Part shown: one piece after another, positions 16,866 through 25,027 of the stretch
Numbering within the stretch: position 1 is the first letter of the stretch
Layout: every line of letters begins with the position of its first letter
Assembly (NCBI RefSeq): GCF_004135365.1
Contig: NZ_CP035492.1
Coordinates: 3,406,001-3,470,000, forward strand
Source of the DNA: Paenibacillus protaetiae
GTDB taxonomy: Bacteria; Bacillota; Bacilli; Paenibacillales; Paenibacillaceae
Length of the DNA stretch: 64,000 nt
Direction of reading: 5' to 3'
Translations under genes and position numbers: made by a program
Notes under the pieces: generated by a model
Told to the model about the DNA's origin: nothing
Databases searched by the model: none
The model's input: the letters and a program-made list of their open reading frames with translations, nothing else

Positions 16866-16920
16866 ATAATCATTTGCTCAGAGCGGCCATTCGCGCGGGA
16901 GCATATGAGCAAATGATTGT
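16866..16920. promoter_or_regulatory. Candidate AraC operator, inverted repeat
   Basis: AATCATTTGCTCA (16868-16880) and its exact complement TGAGCAAATGATT (16906-16918) lie 25 bases apart. The left arm is in ATAATCATTTGCT, differing at one position from the half-site at 15155. Confidence 0.55.
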
Positions 16921-16939
16921 ATACGGAACCGGGCGTCCC

Positions 16940-16969
16940 TTGTACTGTTCAAGGTGCAGCCTTTATTCA
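16940..16969 (+). promoter_or_regulatory. Candidate promoter of binding protein copy 2
   Basis: TTGTAC and TATTCA are separated by 18 bases, just downstream of the inverted repeat. Confidence 0.4.
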
Positions 16970-17003
16970 ACCATTCAAATAAAAAAATGGAGGTCAAAGC
17001 GCA

Positions 17004-18569
17004 ATGAAAAAAAGTTCTTTCTCTGCGGCGTTATGTACCGTAATGTCGGCAGCGGTATTGCTGGCGGCATGCTCCGGCGGCGGCAATAAAGAGGCGAGCG
17101 AAACGCCTTCTGCCGACTCGGGCGCAAGCGCCAGCAGCTCGCCGGCGGCGGCTTCAGAAACGCCCAAGGACGCCAAACCGACGGAAATTACGATCATGCT
17201 TCCGCTGAATACGTCCGAGGCACCGCCCGACACGATTAAAAACGAGCTGGAGAAGCTGACCAACACGAAGCTGAACTATCAATTTTTCCCTGCGGATACG
17301 TATGAAGAAAAGCTAAATACGGCGTTTGCAACCGGTTCGCTGCCGCAGGTGACGTATTTGAAAAACTCGACGACGTTCCTGCAAATGCGTTCGGCGATCA
17401 AAGACGGCCAGTTCTGGGAAATTGGCCCGTATATGAGCGAATTCCCGAATTTGAGCAAGCTGAAGCCGGACATTCTGGACAATACGAAGGTGGACGGCAA
17501 GCTGTATTCGCTGTACATCGGTCGCCCGCTGGCGCGGCAGGGCATGATTTACCGGAAGGACTGGGCGGATAAGCTGGGCATTCAGCCTCCGAAAAACGTC
17601 GACGAGCTGTTTGCGATGGCCAAGGCGTTTACCGAGCAGGATCCCGACGGCAACGGGCAAAAGGATACGATCGGCTTTGCCGACCGGAACGAGCTTGTGT
17701 ACGGGGCATTCAAGACGGTTTCGGCCTGGTTCGGCACGCCAAACTATTGGGGCGAGCAGGAAGGCCAGCTGAAGCCGGAATTTATGTTCCAAAATTATAT
17801 AGATACGATGGATTATTTCAAAAAACTGCGCGACGGCGGTTATATAAACCAGGATTTTGCCGCAACCAGCAAAACGGACGCCGTCAATTTGTTTACGAGC
17901 GGCAAGGCGGGCATTTATGTCGGCGGCTCGATGCAGGATATCGACTCGCTGAACAAGGATTTGGTTAAAAACGTGCCGGATGCCGTGCTCGATGCCGAAA
18001 GCATGATTGCCGGACCGGACGGCAAGGTGCAGCAATGGGAAATTCCGGGCTACAACAACGTGGTCCTGTTCCCGAAATCGGCGATCAAGGATGAGGCCGA
18101 GCTGAAGAGTATTTTAGCCTTCTTTGACAAGATGATGACTCCGGAGGTTGCCAACCTGATGTATTGGGGCATCGAAGGCACCCATTATACCGTCGTGAAC
18201 GGCCAGGCCAAAGTTTCCGACAACAAAGAGCTGGTGGAACGCGAAGTGAAGCCGTTCAAGGACAGCGTAATCGGCGAAGCCGAAACAAACGGCATGTTCC
18301 AGCCGCTGAACGAGCTGCCGGGCCGTATCCATGTCGAACAGCTTATTATCGAGAATGAAAAAGCAGGCGTTAAAGATCCGACCGCTGCGCTTGATTCCGC
18401 AACGTATGCCGAGAAGGGCGTCGAGCTGCAGCAGCTGATTACGGATGCCACCTACAAATATATTTACGGCCAGCTGGACAAAGCCGGCTTCCAGAAGGCA
18501 ATTGATAATTGGCGCAAGCAAGGCGGAGACAAAATGATCGAGGAGTTTAATGCCTCTTATAAGAAATAA
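17004..18569 (+). CDS. Extracellular solute-binding lipoprotein, copy 2
   Basis: A 521-residue sugar-binding lipoprotein. The signal sequence ends in the lipobox LAAC, followed by a Ser/Ala-rich linker of about 35 residues. Conserved blocks shared with copy 1 include FWEIGPYMSEFPNLSKL and TIGFADRNELVYGAFKT. GGAGGT lies 11 bases before the ATG. As the gene directly upstream of the two permeases, it is the likely cognate receptor. A 14-bp hairpin after the stop may keep receptor mRNA levels above those of the permeases. Confidence 0.95.
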   Translation: MKKSSFSAALCTVMSAAVLLAACSGGGNKEASETPSADSGASASSSPAAASETPKDAKPTEITIMLPLNTSEAPPDTIKNELEKLTNTKLNYQFFPADTYEEKLNTAFATGSLPQVTYLKNSTTFLQMRSAIKDGQFWEIGPYMSEFPNLSKLKPDILDNTKVDGKLYSLYIGRPLARQGMIYRKDWADKLGIQPPKNVDELFAMAKAFTEQDPDGNGQKDTIGFADRNELVYGAFKTVSAWFGTPNYWGEQEGQLKPEFMFQNYIDTMDYFKKLRDGGYINQDFAATSKTDAVNLFTSGKAGIYVGGSMQDIDSLNKDLVKNVPDAVLDAESMIAGPDGKVQQWEIPGYNNVVLFPKSAIKDEAELKSILAFFDKMMTPEVANLMYWGIEGTHYTVVNGQAKVSDNKELVEREVKPFKDSVIGEAETNGMFQPLNELPGRIHVEQLIIENEKAGVKDPTAALDSATYAEKGVELQQLITDATYKYIYGQLDKAGFQKAIDNWRKQGGDKMIEEFNASYKK

Positions 18570-18580
18570 CCTGCTTAATT

Positions 18581-18624
18581 TCCGCCAGCCGGGCGCGAAT
18601 GCGTGTTGCTGCCCGGCTGGCGGA
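18581..18624 (+). other. Strong intercistronic hairpin between receptor and permeases
   Basis: The perfect 14-bp arms TCCGCCAGCCGGGC and GCCCGGCTGGCGGA enclose a 16-base loop. There is no T tract, so it looks like an mRNA-stabilising or partial-termination element rather than a full terminator. Confidence 0.6.
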
Positions 18625-18713
18625 CCGGCATTTCCGGCATAAGGCAAAGCGGGGTTTAGCTTCATGGCGATGAGCAGGGAGACTGGCAGTGAATAGCGGA
18701 AGGAAGTGGAGCT

Positions 18714-19664
18714 ATGGAGGATACGGCCGTACAACCGGAGGCGGCCATTGCGCGTCCAAGAAGCGGGCTGGGCAAGCGCGTGTGGCGGAATAAGTGGATT
18801 TATTTGATGATATTGCCGGGACTCATTTATTTTATCATTTTCAAATATGTGCCGATGTTTGGACTTGTTATTGCGTTTGAAGATTATAAGCCGTTTAAGG
18901 GCGTGTTTGGCAGCGATTGGGTGGGGCTGGACCATTTTCGCAGGCTGTTTACGCAGCCCGATTTTTGGAACATTTTGGCCAATACGCTTATTTTGTTCGG
19001 GATGAATCTTGTTTTTTATTTTCCGGTGCCGATTTTATTGGCGCTTATGCTTAATGAAGTGCGGGTTTCGTTTTTCAAACGTTTTTTCCAAACGCTCGTT
19101 TATTTGCCCCATTTTATGTCCTGGGTCATTATCGTTTCGATCAGCTATGTCATGCTGACGATGGACGGCGGTGTCATTAACGAGCTGCTCGAATCGCTTG
19201 GCATGGCCAAAATCAATTTCCTGCTCAGCCCGGAATGGTTCCGCCCGACTTATATCATTCAGGTGATATGGCGGGAAGCGGGCTGGGGAACGATCATTTA
19301 TTTGGCGGCGATCGCGTCGGTCGATCCGCAGCTGTATGAAGCGGCCAGAATGGACGGGGCGGGGCGCTTTCGGCAAATTTGGCATATTACGCTGCCGGCG
19401 ATCCGGAGCGTCATTATCGTATTGCTTATTTTGAAAATAGGCGATGTGCTGGAACTGGGCTTTGAGCATGTATATCTGCTGCTTAATTCCATGAACCGGG
19501 ACGTTGCAGAAATTATTGATACGTACGTGTACACGGCCGGCCTGCGGCAAATGCAGTTCAGCTACAGCTCGGCGGTAGGGTTGTTCAAGTCGGTTATTGG
19601 CCTCATCCTCGTTATGGCGGCCAACAAGCTGTCCAAGAAATTCGGAGAAGAAGGCATCTACTGA
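18714..19664 (+). CDS. Sugar ABC transporter permease (LplB/YteP-like)
   Basis: A 316-residue inner-membrane permease with six membrane segments. The EAA loop that contacts the ATPase is EAARMDGAGRFRQIWHITLP at about 205-225. The N-terminal block YLMILPGLIYFIIFKYVPMF is typical of this group. GGAGCT precedes the ATG. It pairs with the next permease. No ATPase gene lies in the cluster, so a shared MsmX-type ATPase is expected, as is known for the Bacillus homologues. Confidence 0.95.
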   Translation: MEDTAVQPEAAIARPRSGLGKRVWRNKWIYLMILPGLIYFIIFKYVPMFGLVIAFEDYKPFKGVFGSDWVGLDHFRRLFTQPDFWNILANTLILFGMNLVFYFPVPILLALMLNEVRVSFFKRFFQTLVYLPHFMSWVIIVSISYVMLTMDGGVINELLESLGMAKINFLLSPEWFRPTYIIQVIWREAGWGTIIYLAAIASVDPQLYEAARMDGAGRFRQIWHITLPAIRSVIIVLLILKIGDVLELGFEHVYLLLNSMNRDVAEIIDTYVYTAGLRQMQFSYSSAVGLFKSVIGLILVMAANKLSKKFGEEGIY

Positions 19665-19685
19665 TGCCAAGGGAGGTCCATCACG

Positions 19686-20561
19686 ATGGTCGAAGACCGC
19701 ACAATCGGAGGCAGGACGTTTGCCGCCGTCAACTATACGCTGCTTGCTGTTATCGCGCTTGTTACCGTTCTCCCGTTTATCCATGTAGTCGCCGGATCGT
19801 TTACAACCAATGCCGAGCTGGCTGCCAAAAAATTCGTGCTTATTCCAACCGTATGGAGCTGGGAGGCGTACCGGTTTATTTTTTCGACCAATACGATATT
19901 CCGGGCGATGGGCGTGTCGATCGGCATTACGGCTGCCGGTACGCTGTTCAGCATGCTCGTTACGTCGCTGATGGCTTACGGCTTGTCCCGCAAAGATTTG
20001 GACGGCCGCAGGCTGCTGATGTTCCTTGTTGTATTCACCATGCTGTTTAACGGCGGGCTTATCCCGACATTTCTTGTGGTCAAAAATTTGGGGCTGGTCG
20101 ACAGCTATGCGGCTCTTATATTGCCCTCGACGATAACCGCGTTCAATATGATCATATTGCGCAACTTTTTCCAGAACATCCCTGAAGGGCTGGAGGAATC
20201 GGCCAAAATAGACGGCGCAAGCGATTTTGGCATCTTGTTCCGGATTGTGCTGCCGCTCTCTATGCCTGCGATTGCGACGATATCGCTTTTTTACGCAGTG
20301 ACTTACTGGAATACGTATTTGAGTGCGATTTTATATTTGAATGACAGCGCGATGTGGCCGATTCAAGTGCTGCTGCGGCAAATTGTCGTGCTGGCCTCGG
20401 GCATGGATTACAGCTCCACGCTGGATTCCGCCGTGCCGCCGCCCGACCAGTCGGTCAAAATGGCCGTCATCGTTGTGGCGACGCTGCCTATTCTGCTGGT
20501 TTATCCGTTCCTGCAGAAGCATTTTGCCAAAGGGGCGCTTATCGGTTCCATTAAAGGGTAA
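19686..20561 (+). CDS. Sugar ABC transporter permease (LplC/YtcP-like)
   Basis: A 291-residue second permease subunit with six membrane segments. The EAA-type loop is EESAKIDGASDFGILFRIVL. The C-terminal part VPPPDQSVKMAVIVVATLPI is typical of the YtcP/LplC branch. It is 21 bases downstream of the first permease, with GGGAGG before the ATG. It belongs to the same uptake system. Confidence 0.95.
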   Translation: MVEDRTIGGRTFAAVNYTLLAVIALVTVLPFIHVVAGSFTTNAELAAKKFVLIPTVWSWEAYRFIFSTNTIFRAMGVSIGITAAGTLFSMLVTSLMAYGLSRKDLDGRRLLMFLVVFTMLFNGGLIPTFLVVKNLGLVDSYAALILPSTITAFNMIILRNFFQNIPEGLEESAKIDGASDFGILFRIVLPLSMPAIATISLFYAVTYWNTYLSAILYLNDSAMWPIQVLLRQIVVLASGMDYSSTLDSAVPPPDQSVKMAVIVVATLPILLVYPFLQKHFAKGALIGSIKG

Positions 20562-20604
20562 CGGGTTTTCCGGACAGCGAAGTTATTGAGGAGGAGAGAC
20601 AATT

Positions 20605-21702
20605 ATGGAGCATAAGGTGCAGCAGCGTACGCCGCTGGAATGGGCGGCGGCGGCGGCGGACGCCGTCATGGGCGAATATACGCCGGCCCAGCTGCCGCCG
20701 GCGCGGCGCTGGCATTATCATCAGGGCGTCTTTCTGTGCGGATTGGAGCAGCTGGGGCGGGCAGCCGGCGACAGCCGGTACGATACGTACATTCAAGGGT
20801 ATGTCGATGAACTGGTGGACGAGCATGGCAACTTGTATTTTGCGCGGGATGAATTGGATTCGATTCAAGCGGGACTGCTGCTGTTCCGGCTGCATGAGCG
20901 CACGGGCGAAGCCAAATACCGGATTGCCGCGGATAAGCTGTGCGGCTTGTTCGGTACGTTGAATCAAACATCGGAAGGCGGGTTTTGGCATAAAGACAAA
21001 TACCCGTATCAAATGTGGCTCGACGGCTTGTATATGGGCGGGGTATTTGCGCTCCAATATGCCAATTCGTACGGCGAAGGGCATTTGCGGGCGCTGGCGC
21101 TCCGGCAGGAGCGGCTGATGCGCGCGCATATGAAGGACGGGCGGACCGGACTGCTGTACCATGCGTGGGACGAAAGCCGCCGGATGCCTTGGGCGGACCC
21201 GGAGACGGGCTGCTCGCCCGAATTTTGGGGCCGTTCCATCGGATGGTACGCGCTGGCGTTAACGGAGTTCATCGGGCTGCTGCCGCCGGCCGATCCGGCC
21301 CGGGAGGAGCTTGCCGCGGAGCTGGCTGCGCTTATTGGAGCGCTTGTCCGATATCAGGACGAACGCAGCGGTTTATGGTATCAGGTTGTCGATAAAGGCG
21401 GCGAGCCGGACAACTGGCTCGAAACATCATGCTCCAGCCTGTTTGTGTACGCTATTGCATCTGCCGTCCGGCAGGGAGTAGCGGGCGGCAGTTATTTGCT
21501 GGCTGCCAGCAAAGGGTTCGACGGCTTGGCGTCCAGGATGGAGCAGGACAGCAGCGGGCGGCTGCGGATGCCGGGCATATGTATCGGAACTTCGGCGGGA
21601 GACTACGGCAACTACGTTACCCGCCCGACCAGCAGCAATGATCTGCATGGCGTTGGAGCGTTCATTATGGCTGCTGTTGCGATGCATGGCTTTACGGGCT
21701 GA
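20605..21702 (+). CDS. Glycoside hydrolase family 105, unsaturated rhamnogalacturonyl hydrolase (YteR-like)
   Basis: A 365-residue cytoplasmic enzyme with an alpha/alpha-barrel fold, seen as repeated Trp/Gly-rich helices. The family removes the unsaturated uronic acid that pectate or rhamnogalacturonan lyases leave on oligosaccharides. The block WLDGLYMG carries the probable catalytic Asp and FWGRSIGWYALAL is a second family signature. GGAGGAGA precedes the ATG. Its place after the two permeases matches the yteP-ytcP-ytcQ-yteR set of Bacillus subtilis, which points to rhamnogalacturonan fragments as the imported sugar. Confidence 0.93.
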   Translation: MEHKVQQRTPLEWAAAAADAVMGEYTPAQLPPARRWHYHQGVFLCGLEQLGRAAGDSRYDTYIQGYVDELVDEHGNLYFARDELDSIQAGLLLFRLHERTGEAKYRIAADKLCGLFGTLNQTSEGGFWHKDKYPYQMWLDGLYMGGVFALQYANSYGEGHLRALALRQERLMRAHMKDGRTGLLYHAWDESRRMPWADPETGCSPEFWGRSIGWYALALTEFIGLLPPADPAREELAAELAALIGALVRYQDERSGLWYQVVDKGGEPDNWLETSCSSLFVYAIASAVRQGVAGGSYLLAASKGFDGLASRMEQDSSGRLRMPGICIGTSAGDYGNYVTRPTSSNDLHGVGAFIMAAVAMHGFTG

Positions 21703-21837
21703 TCGGGGCGGCGGCATCGGCGGGGCTCTATGGTGCCGACAGGAGCCGTCAGGGACCGTCAAGGGCAGAAAGGCAAGTAACGGCAATATGATTTATCAGC
21801 CAGCGGCGCAAGACGCCGGAATGCGGGCATGCCGGAA

Positions 21838-21871
21838 AGCGGCGGAGGTACATCCTCCGCCGCTTTTTTTT
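21838..21871 (+). terminator. Terminator of the sugar uptake operon
   Basis: A perfect 11-bp stem AGCGGCGGAGG/CCTCCGCCGCT has a five-base loop and eight T. Confidence 0.93.
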
Positions 21872-21882
21872 GCCATAAACAA

Positions 21883-21911
21883 TTGACAGCTGCCTGCAGC
21901 CGATATAAGAT
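21883..21911 (+). promoter_or_regulatory. Promoter of the YceI family gene
   Basis: A consensus TTGACA and TAAGAT are separated by 17 bases. Confidence 0.65.
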
Positions 21912-21975
21912 GAGCAAAGATACTATAATAAAGTAATTAAATTAATAAAAGTAATATATCAGGGAGGAACGGACA

Positions 21976-22509
21976 ATGGCTAAAACAAATTGGGTTGTGG
22001 ACGCAGCGCATAGCAGCGTTGATTTTTACGTCAAACATATGATGATTGCAAAGGTGAAAGGCACGTTCCATCAATTTGATGCTTCAATTGAAGCGGATCT
22101 CGAGGACTTGGCCAATGCGAGCATCGCGTTCAACATAGATTTGAACAGCGTCGATACACGTAATGCGGACCGCGACAACCATCTGCGCAGCGCTGATTTT
22201 TTTGATCTGGACAACTATCCCGCATTAACTTTCCGGTCAACCGGCATTGTGCGAAACAGCGACGGCGAATATGATCTGTTCGGAGACGTAACGCTGCATG
22301 GCGTAACAAGAAGCGAGACGTTTGCGCTTTCGTTTGAAGGAAGCGGCAGGGACCCGTGGGGCAATGAGAAGGCAGGCTTCAGCGCTTCGGGCGTACTAAG
22401 AAGAAGCGACTACGGACTCTCCTACAATGCGGTCCTGGAAACAGGCGGCGTGCTGATTGGCGATGAAGTGAAGTTTACGATTGATGTAGAAGCGGCCAAA
22501 CAAGCGTAA
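21976..22509 (+). CDS. YceI family protein
   Basis: A 177-residue lipocalin-like beta-barrel protein of the YceI family, which binds isoprenoid-type lipids in known structures. Typical blocks are WVVDAAHSSVDFYVKHMMIA, the LRSADFFD region and GDVTLHGVTR. There is no signal peptide, so unlike the E. coli protein it should be cytoplasmic. AGGGAGGA precedes the ATG. It is monocistronic, between a consensus promoter and a strong terminator. The in vivo role is not known. Confidence 0.93.
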   Translation: MAKTNWVVDAAHSSVDFYVKHMMIAKVKGTFHQFDASIEADLEDLANASIAFNIDLNSVDTRNADRDNHLRSADFFDLDNYPALTFRSTGIVRNSDGEYDLFGDVTLHGVTRSETFALSFEGSGRDPWGNEKAGFSASGVLRRSDYGLSYNAVLETGGVLIGDEVKFTIDVEAAKQA

Positions 22510-22526
22510 CCGGCCGAGGTGCCGAC

Positions 22527-22569
22527 AAAAAGCCCGCAGGCGTATTGATTACGCTTCTGCGGGCTTTTT
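22527..22569. terminator. Bidirectional terminator
   Basis: AAAAAGCCCGCAG pairs perfectly with CTGCGGGCTTTTT. It serves YceI on the plus strand and the membrane gene on the minus strand. Confidence 0.93.
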
Positions 22570-22573
22570 CGTT

Positions 22574-23080
22574 TTACACATCTTTCTTTTTGCTGAACAA
22601 TACCAGCGCACCGGCCAGAATAAGCACGGCTGCCGCAATCGTTTTGCCGCCGCCCATCAGCTGGTTGAACAGCGTCCCCAGCGAGAACAACGCGAAAAAC
22701 AGCAGCGACAAGATGGTCAAAATGTTAATCGGAATAAGCAGCCATTTGTTGCGCGGGCCAAACCAATAAAATTCAAACAGGCCGACGGCAGGCGCCAAAA
22801 TAAAACCGGGCCACATGTACTCCCAGTTGCCCATCAGCATGGCAATTTGGCAGACGACGCCTGTTGTCATAAGTACGCCGCCGGGAATCAGCACGCCCGA
22901 ACCTTTAGGCGCGAGCATAAAGAAATACAGCCAATGGAAAAACAAGCTGAGCGGAATCACAAAAAGCGTAGGCCAAAACAAGCCGATCATTTGCCCCGGG
23001 TTAAGCGAATCTCCTTTTGCAAGCATAAGGCAGACGCCCAGTAAAATAAGAAAGGAAGCTAGAATGGAACGTTTATTCAC
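22574..23080 (-). CDS. Polytopic membrane protein of unknown function
   Basis: A 168-residue protein with about five hydrophobic segments and a lysine-rich end (SKKKDV). The first segment ILASFLILLGVCLMLA and the following GLFWPTLFVIP resemble the LiaI/LiaF-type membrane domain, but I cannot name a family with confidence. The start is GTG at 23080, nine bases after AAAGGAG; the longer frame to 23287 runs over an intergenic region. It is alone on this strand. Confidence 0.75.
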   Translation of the reverse strand: MNKRSILASFLILLGVCLMLAKGDSLNPGQMIGLFWPTLFVIPLSLFFHWLYFFMLAPKGSGVLIPGGVLMTTGVVCQIAMLMGNWEYMWPGFILAPAVGLFEFYWFGPRNKWLLIPINILTILSLLFFALFSLGTLFNQLMGGGKTIAAAVLILAGALVLFSKKKDV

Positions 23081-23185
23081 CTTTAAAACTCCTTTGTTTT
23101 TATAAATTTCGGGTCGTATTGTTCCTGTTGATCTAACCATACCATAGGGACGGAGCTTCATCCTCCTGCTGGAGAAGAGAAGAGG

Positions 23186-23203
23186 ACTGGACTTAAGTCC
23201 AGT
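23186..23203. promoter_or_regulatory. 18-bp perfect palindrome, possible operator
   Basis: ACTGGACTTAAGTCCAGT is its own complement. It lies between the divergent membrane protein and MATE genes. The binding protein is unknown. Confidence 0.5.
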
Positions 23204-23363
23204 AGCGCCGGCCGGACAACATGTAAGGCTATCATGGTTTCCACAATACGGGCATATAAGTATGTGATTTTGTAAATGTGCACACAATCGGATGCAAACC
23301 TATAGTAGATATGCTACGATACGACTTGTTATTTGGAAATATGATGGATAAGAAGGTGACATC

Positions 23364-24758
23364 TTGGGAGCAGACAGCTCAAATAGCCCGGATCAGGCTT
23401 CAGCCCAACCAATGAATTTGTTTAAGCTGACATGGCCGATTTTTCTGGAGCTTTTTTTGTTTATGCTGATGGGCATTGCGGACACGTTTATGCTGTCGGC
23501 CATATCCGACGATGCGGTATCCGGCGTGGGCGCATCCAATCAGTACATTTTTATCGCGATATTAATTCTCGAAGTGATCGGCAACGGCGCTTCCATTGTC
23601 GTGGCTCAATATATCGGCTCGAAGAAGATGGTGGAAGCGTCCAAAATATCGGCGCATGCCATTACGATGAATCTCATAGCCGGACTGATGGTAAGCGCGG
23701 CGTTCTTGCTGTTTAACGGTTTTATGCTGAAGACGCTGCACTTGCAGGGGGATATTCTCGATTATGCCCAAAGCTATCTCGTTATTGTCGGGGGCGGCAT
23801 ATTTCTTCAGGCGCTCATCAATTCGATGGCGGCAATCGTCCGGGTGCACGGCTTTACGAAGGAAGCGATGTATGTATCTATGGGCATGAATGTTATTCAT
23901 ATCGCTTGCAATTATGTGCTTATATTCGGCAAGCTTGGTTTTCCGGAGCTTGGGGTGCAAGGTGCGGCAATCTCGTCGGTATTCAGCCGTCTTTGCGCGC
24001 TGCTTGTGTTTCTGTGGCTGCTGTATCGCGTAATGGAAGTGCGGATCCGTCTGCAATATTACGTGCGGCTGTCCCGAGAGTATATGGGCAAAATTTTAAA
24101 AATCGGCATTCCTTCCGCTTTGGAGCAGGTTATGTACCAGGGCTGCCAGATGATCTTTTTGTACTACACCACATATTTGGGCCACGAGGCGATGGCAGCC
24201 AAGCAATATGCGGGCAACATTTCGCAGTTTATTTATTTGTTTGCTTTTGCCATCGGGCTTGGCACCTGCATTATTATTGGCCGGCAGATCGGGGCCGGGC
24301 AGCAGGATGCCGCTTATAAACGGGTGCTGGACAGCGTAAAATGGGCCATCAGCGTGACGCTTGTTATGATTGTGCTCATTATTCTGTTCCGCGAGCAGCT
24401 GATGAACCTGTTCACCTCCAATCCCGAAGTGGTCCGGATCGGGGCAAACGTGCTGCTGCTCAGCATTGTGCTGGAGACGGGGCGTACCTTTAACATTATT
24501 TTCGTCAATTCGCTGCGCGCTGCAGGAGATGCCAAATTCCCGCTGTGGGTCGGTTTTTTTACAATGGTGCTGATGAGCTTGTCGCTTGGCTATTTGTTTG
24601 TGTTTGTATTCCATATGGGGCTGGCCGGCATTTGGCTTGCGATCGCCTCGGACGAATGGGCGCGCGCCGTTATTATGTATTTGCGCTGGCGCAGCCGCAA
24701 GTGGGAGAAGCATGCGCTGGTGAAACACGATTCGCCTGCGGCGGCAGCCGTGCATTAA
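23364..24758 (+). CDS. MATE family efflux transporter
   Basis: A 464-residue, twelve-segment exporter of the MATE family. It shows the N-terminal block WPIFLELFLFMLMGIADTFM and the second-half repeat IGIPSALEQVMYQGCQMIF, and is more like the NorM/DinF-type branch than the protein at 1766. The start is TTG at 23364, preceded by AAGGTGA. It is followed by a terminator. No regulator gene is adjacent, but an 18-bp palindrome lies 160 bases upstream. Confidence 0.92.
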   Translation: MGADSSNSPDQASAQPMNLFKLTWPIFLELFLFMLMGIADTFMLSAISDDAVSGVGASNQYIFIAILILEVIGNGASIVVAQYIGSKKMVEASKISAHAITMNLIAGLMVSAAFLLFNGFMLKTLHLQGDILDYAQSYLVIVGGGIFLQALINSMAAIVRVHGFTKEAMYVSMGMNVIHIACNYVLIFGKLGFPELGVQGAAISSVFSRLCALLVFLWLLYRVMEVRIRLQYYVRLSREYMGKILKIGIPSALEQVMYQGCQMIFLYYTTYLGHEAMAAKQYAGNISQFIYLFAFAIGLGTCIIIGRQIGAGQQDAAYKRVLDSVKWAISVTLVMIVLIILFREQLMNLFTSNPEVVRIGANVLLLSIVLETGRTFNIIFVNSLRAAGDAKFPLWVGFFTMVLMSLSLGYLFVFVFHMGLAGIWLAIASDEWARAVIMYLRWRSRKWEKHALVKHDSPAAAAVH

Positions 24759-24809
24759 CGTCTGGCGATGTGGTGAAGACGAGCAAGGCGGGTTGTTCAA
24801 AATCAATCG

Positions 24810-24852
24810 AAGGCGTTTTTCGCAGCGGCAGCAGCGGAAAGCGCCTTTTTTT
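24810..24852 (+). terminator. Terminator of the second MATE gene
   Basis: AAGGCG/CGCCTT closes an imperfect longer stem, followed by seven T. Confidence 0.7.
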
Positions 24853-25027
24853 GTCCGGCGCGCCGGCGAATCGTGCACGCTCCGGCTTTCGATCAGGGAC
24901 CGGTTCACGCAGGCGGGATCTTCCTTTTTTGTGAAGCGGGGTTGAACGTTGCGGCAGGATGCGGCATCATGGGGATAGATGACAAGCCGCTGGCCTGCGG
25001 CGGGAGAAGGAAAAGGGGACGGCACCG

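Noticed and set aside
16844-17089. An 81-codon frame before binding protein copy 2
   Set aside because: It runs through the operator, promoter and the start of the next gene in another frame and has no coding features.
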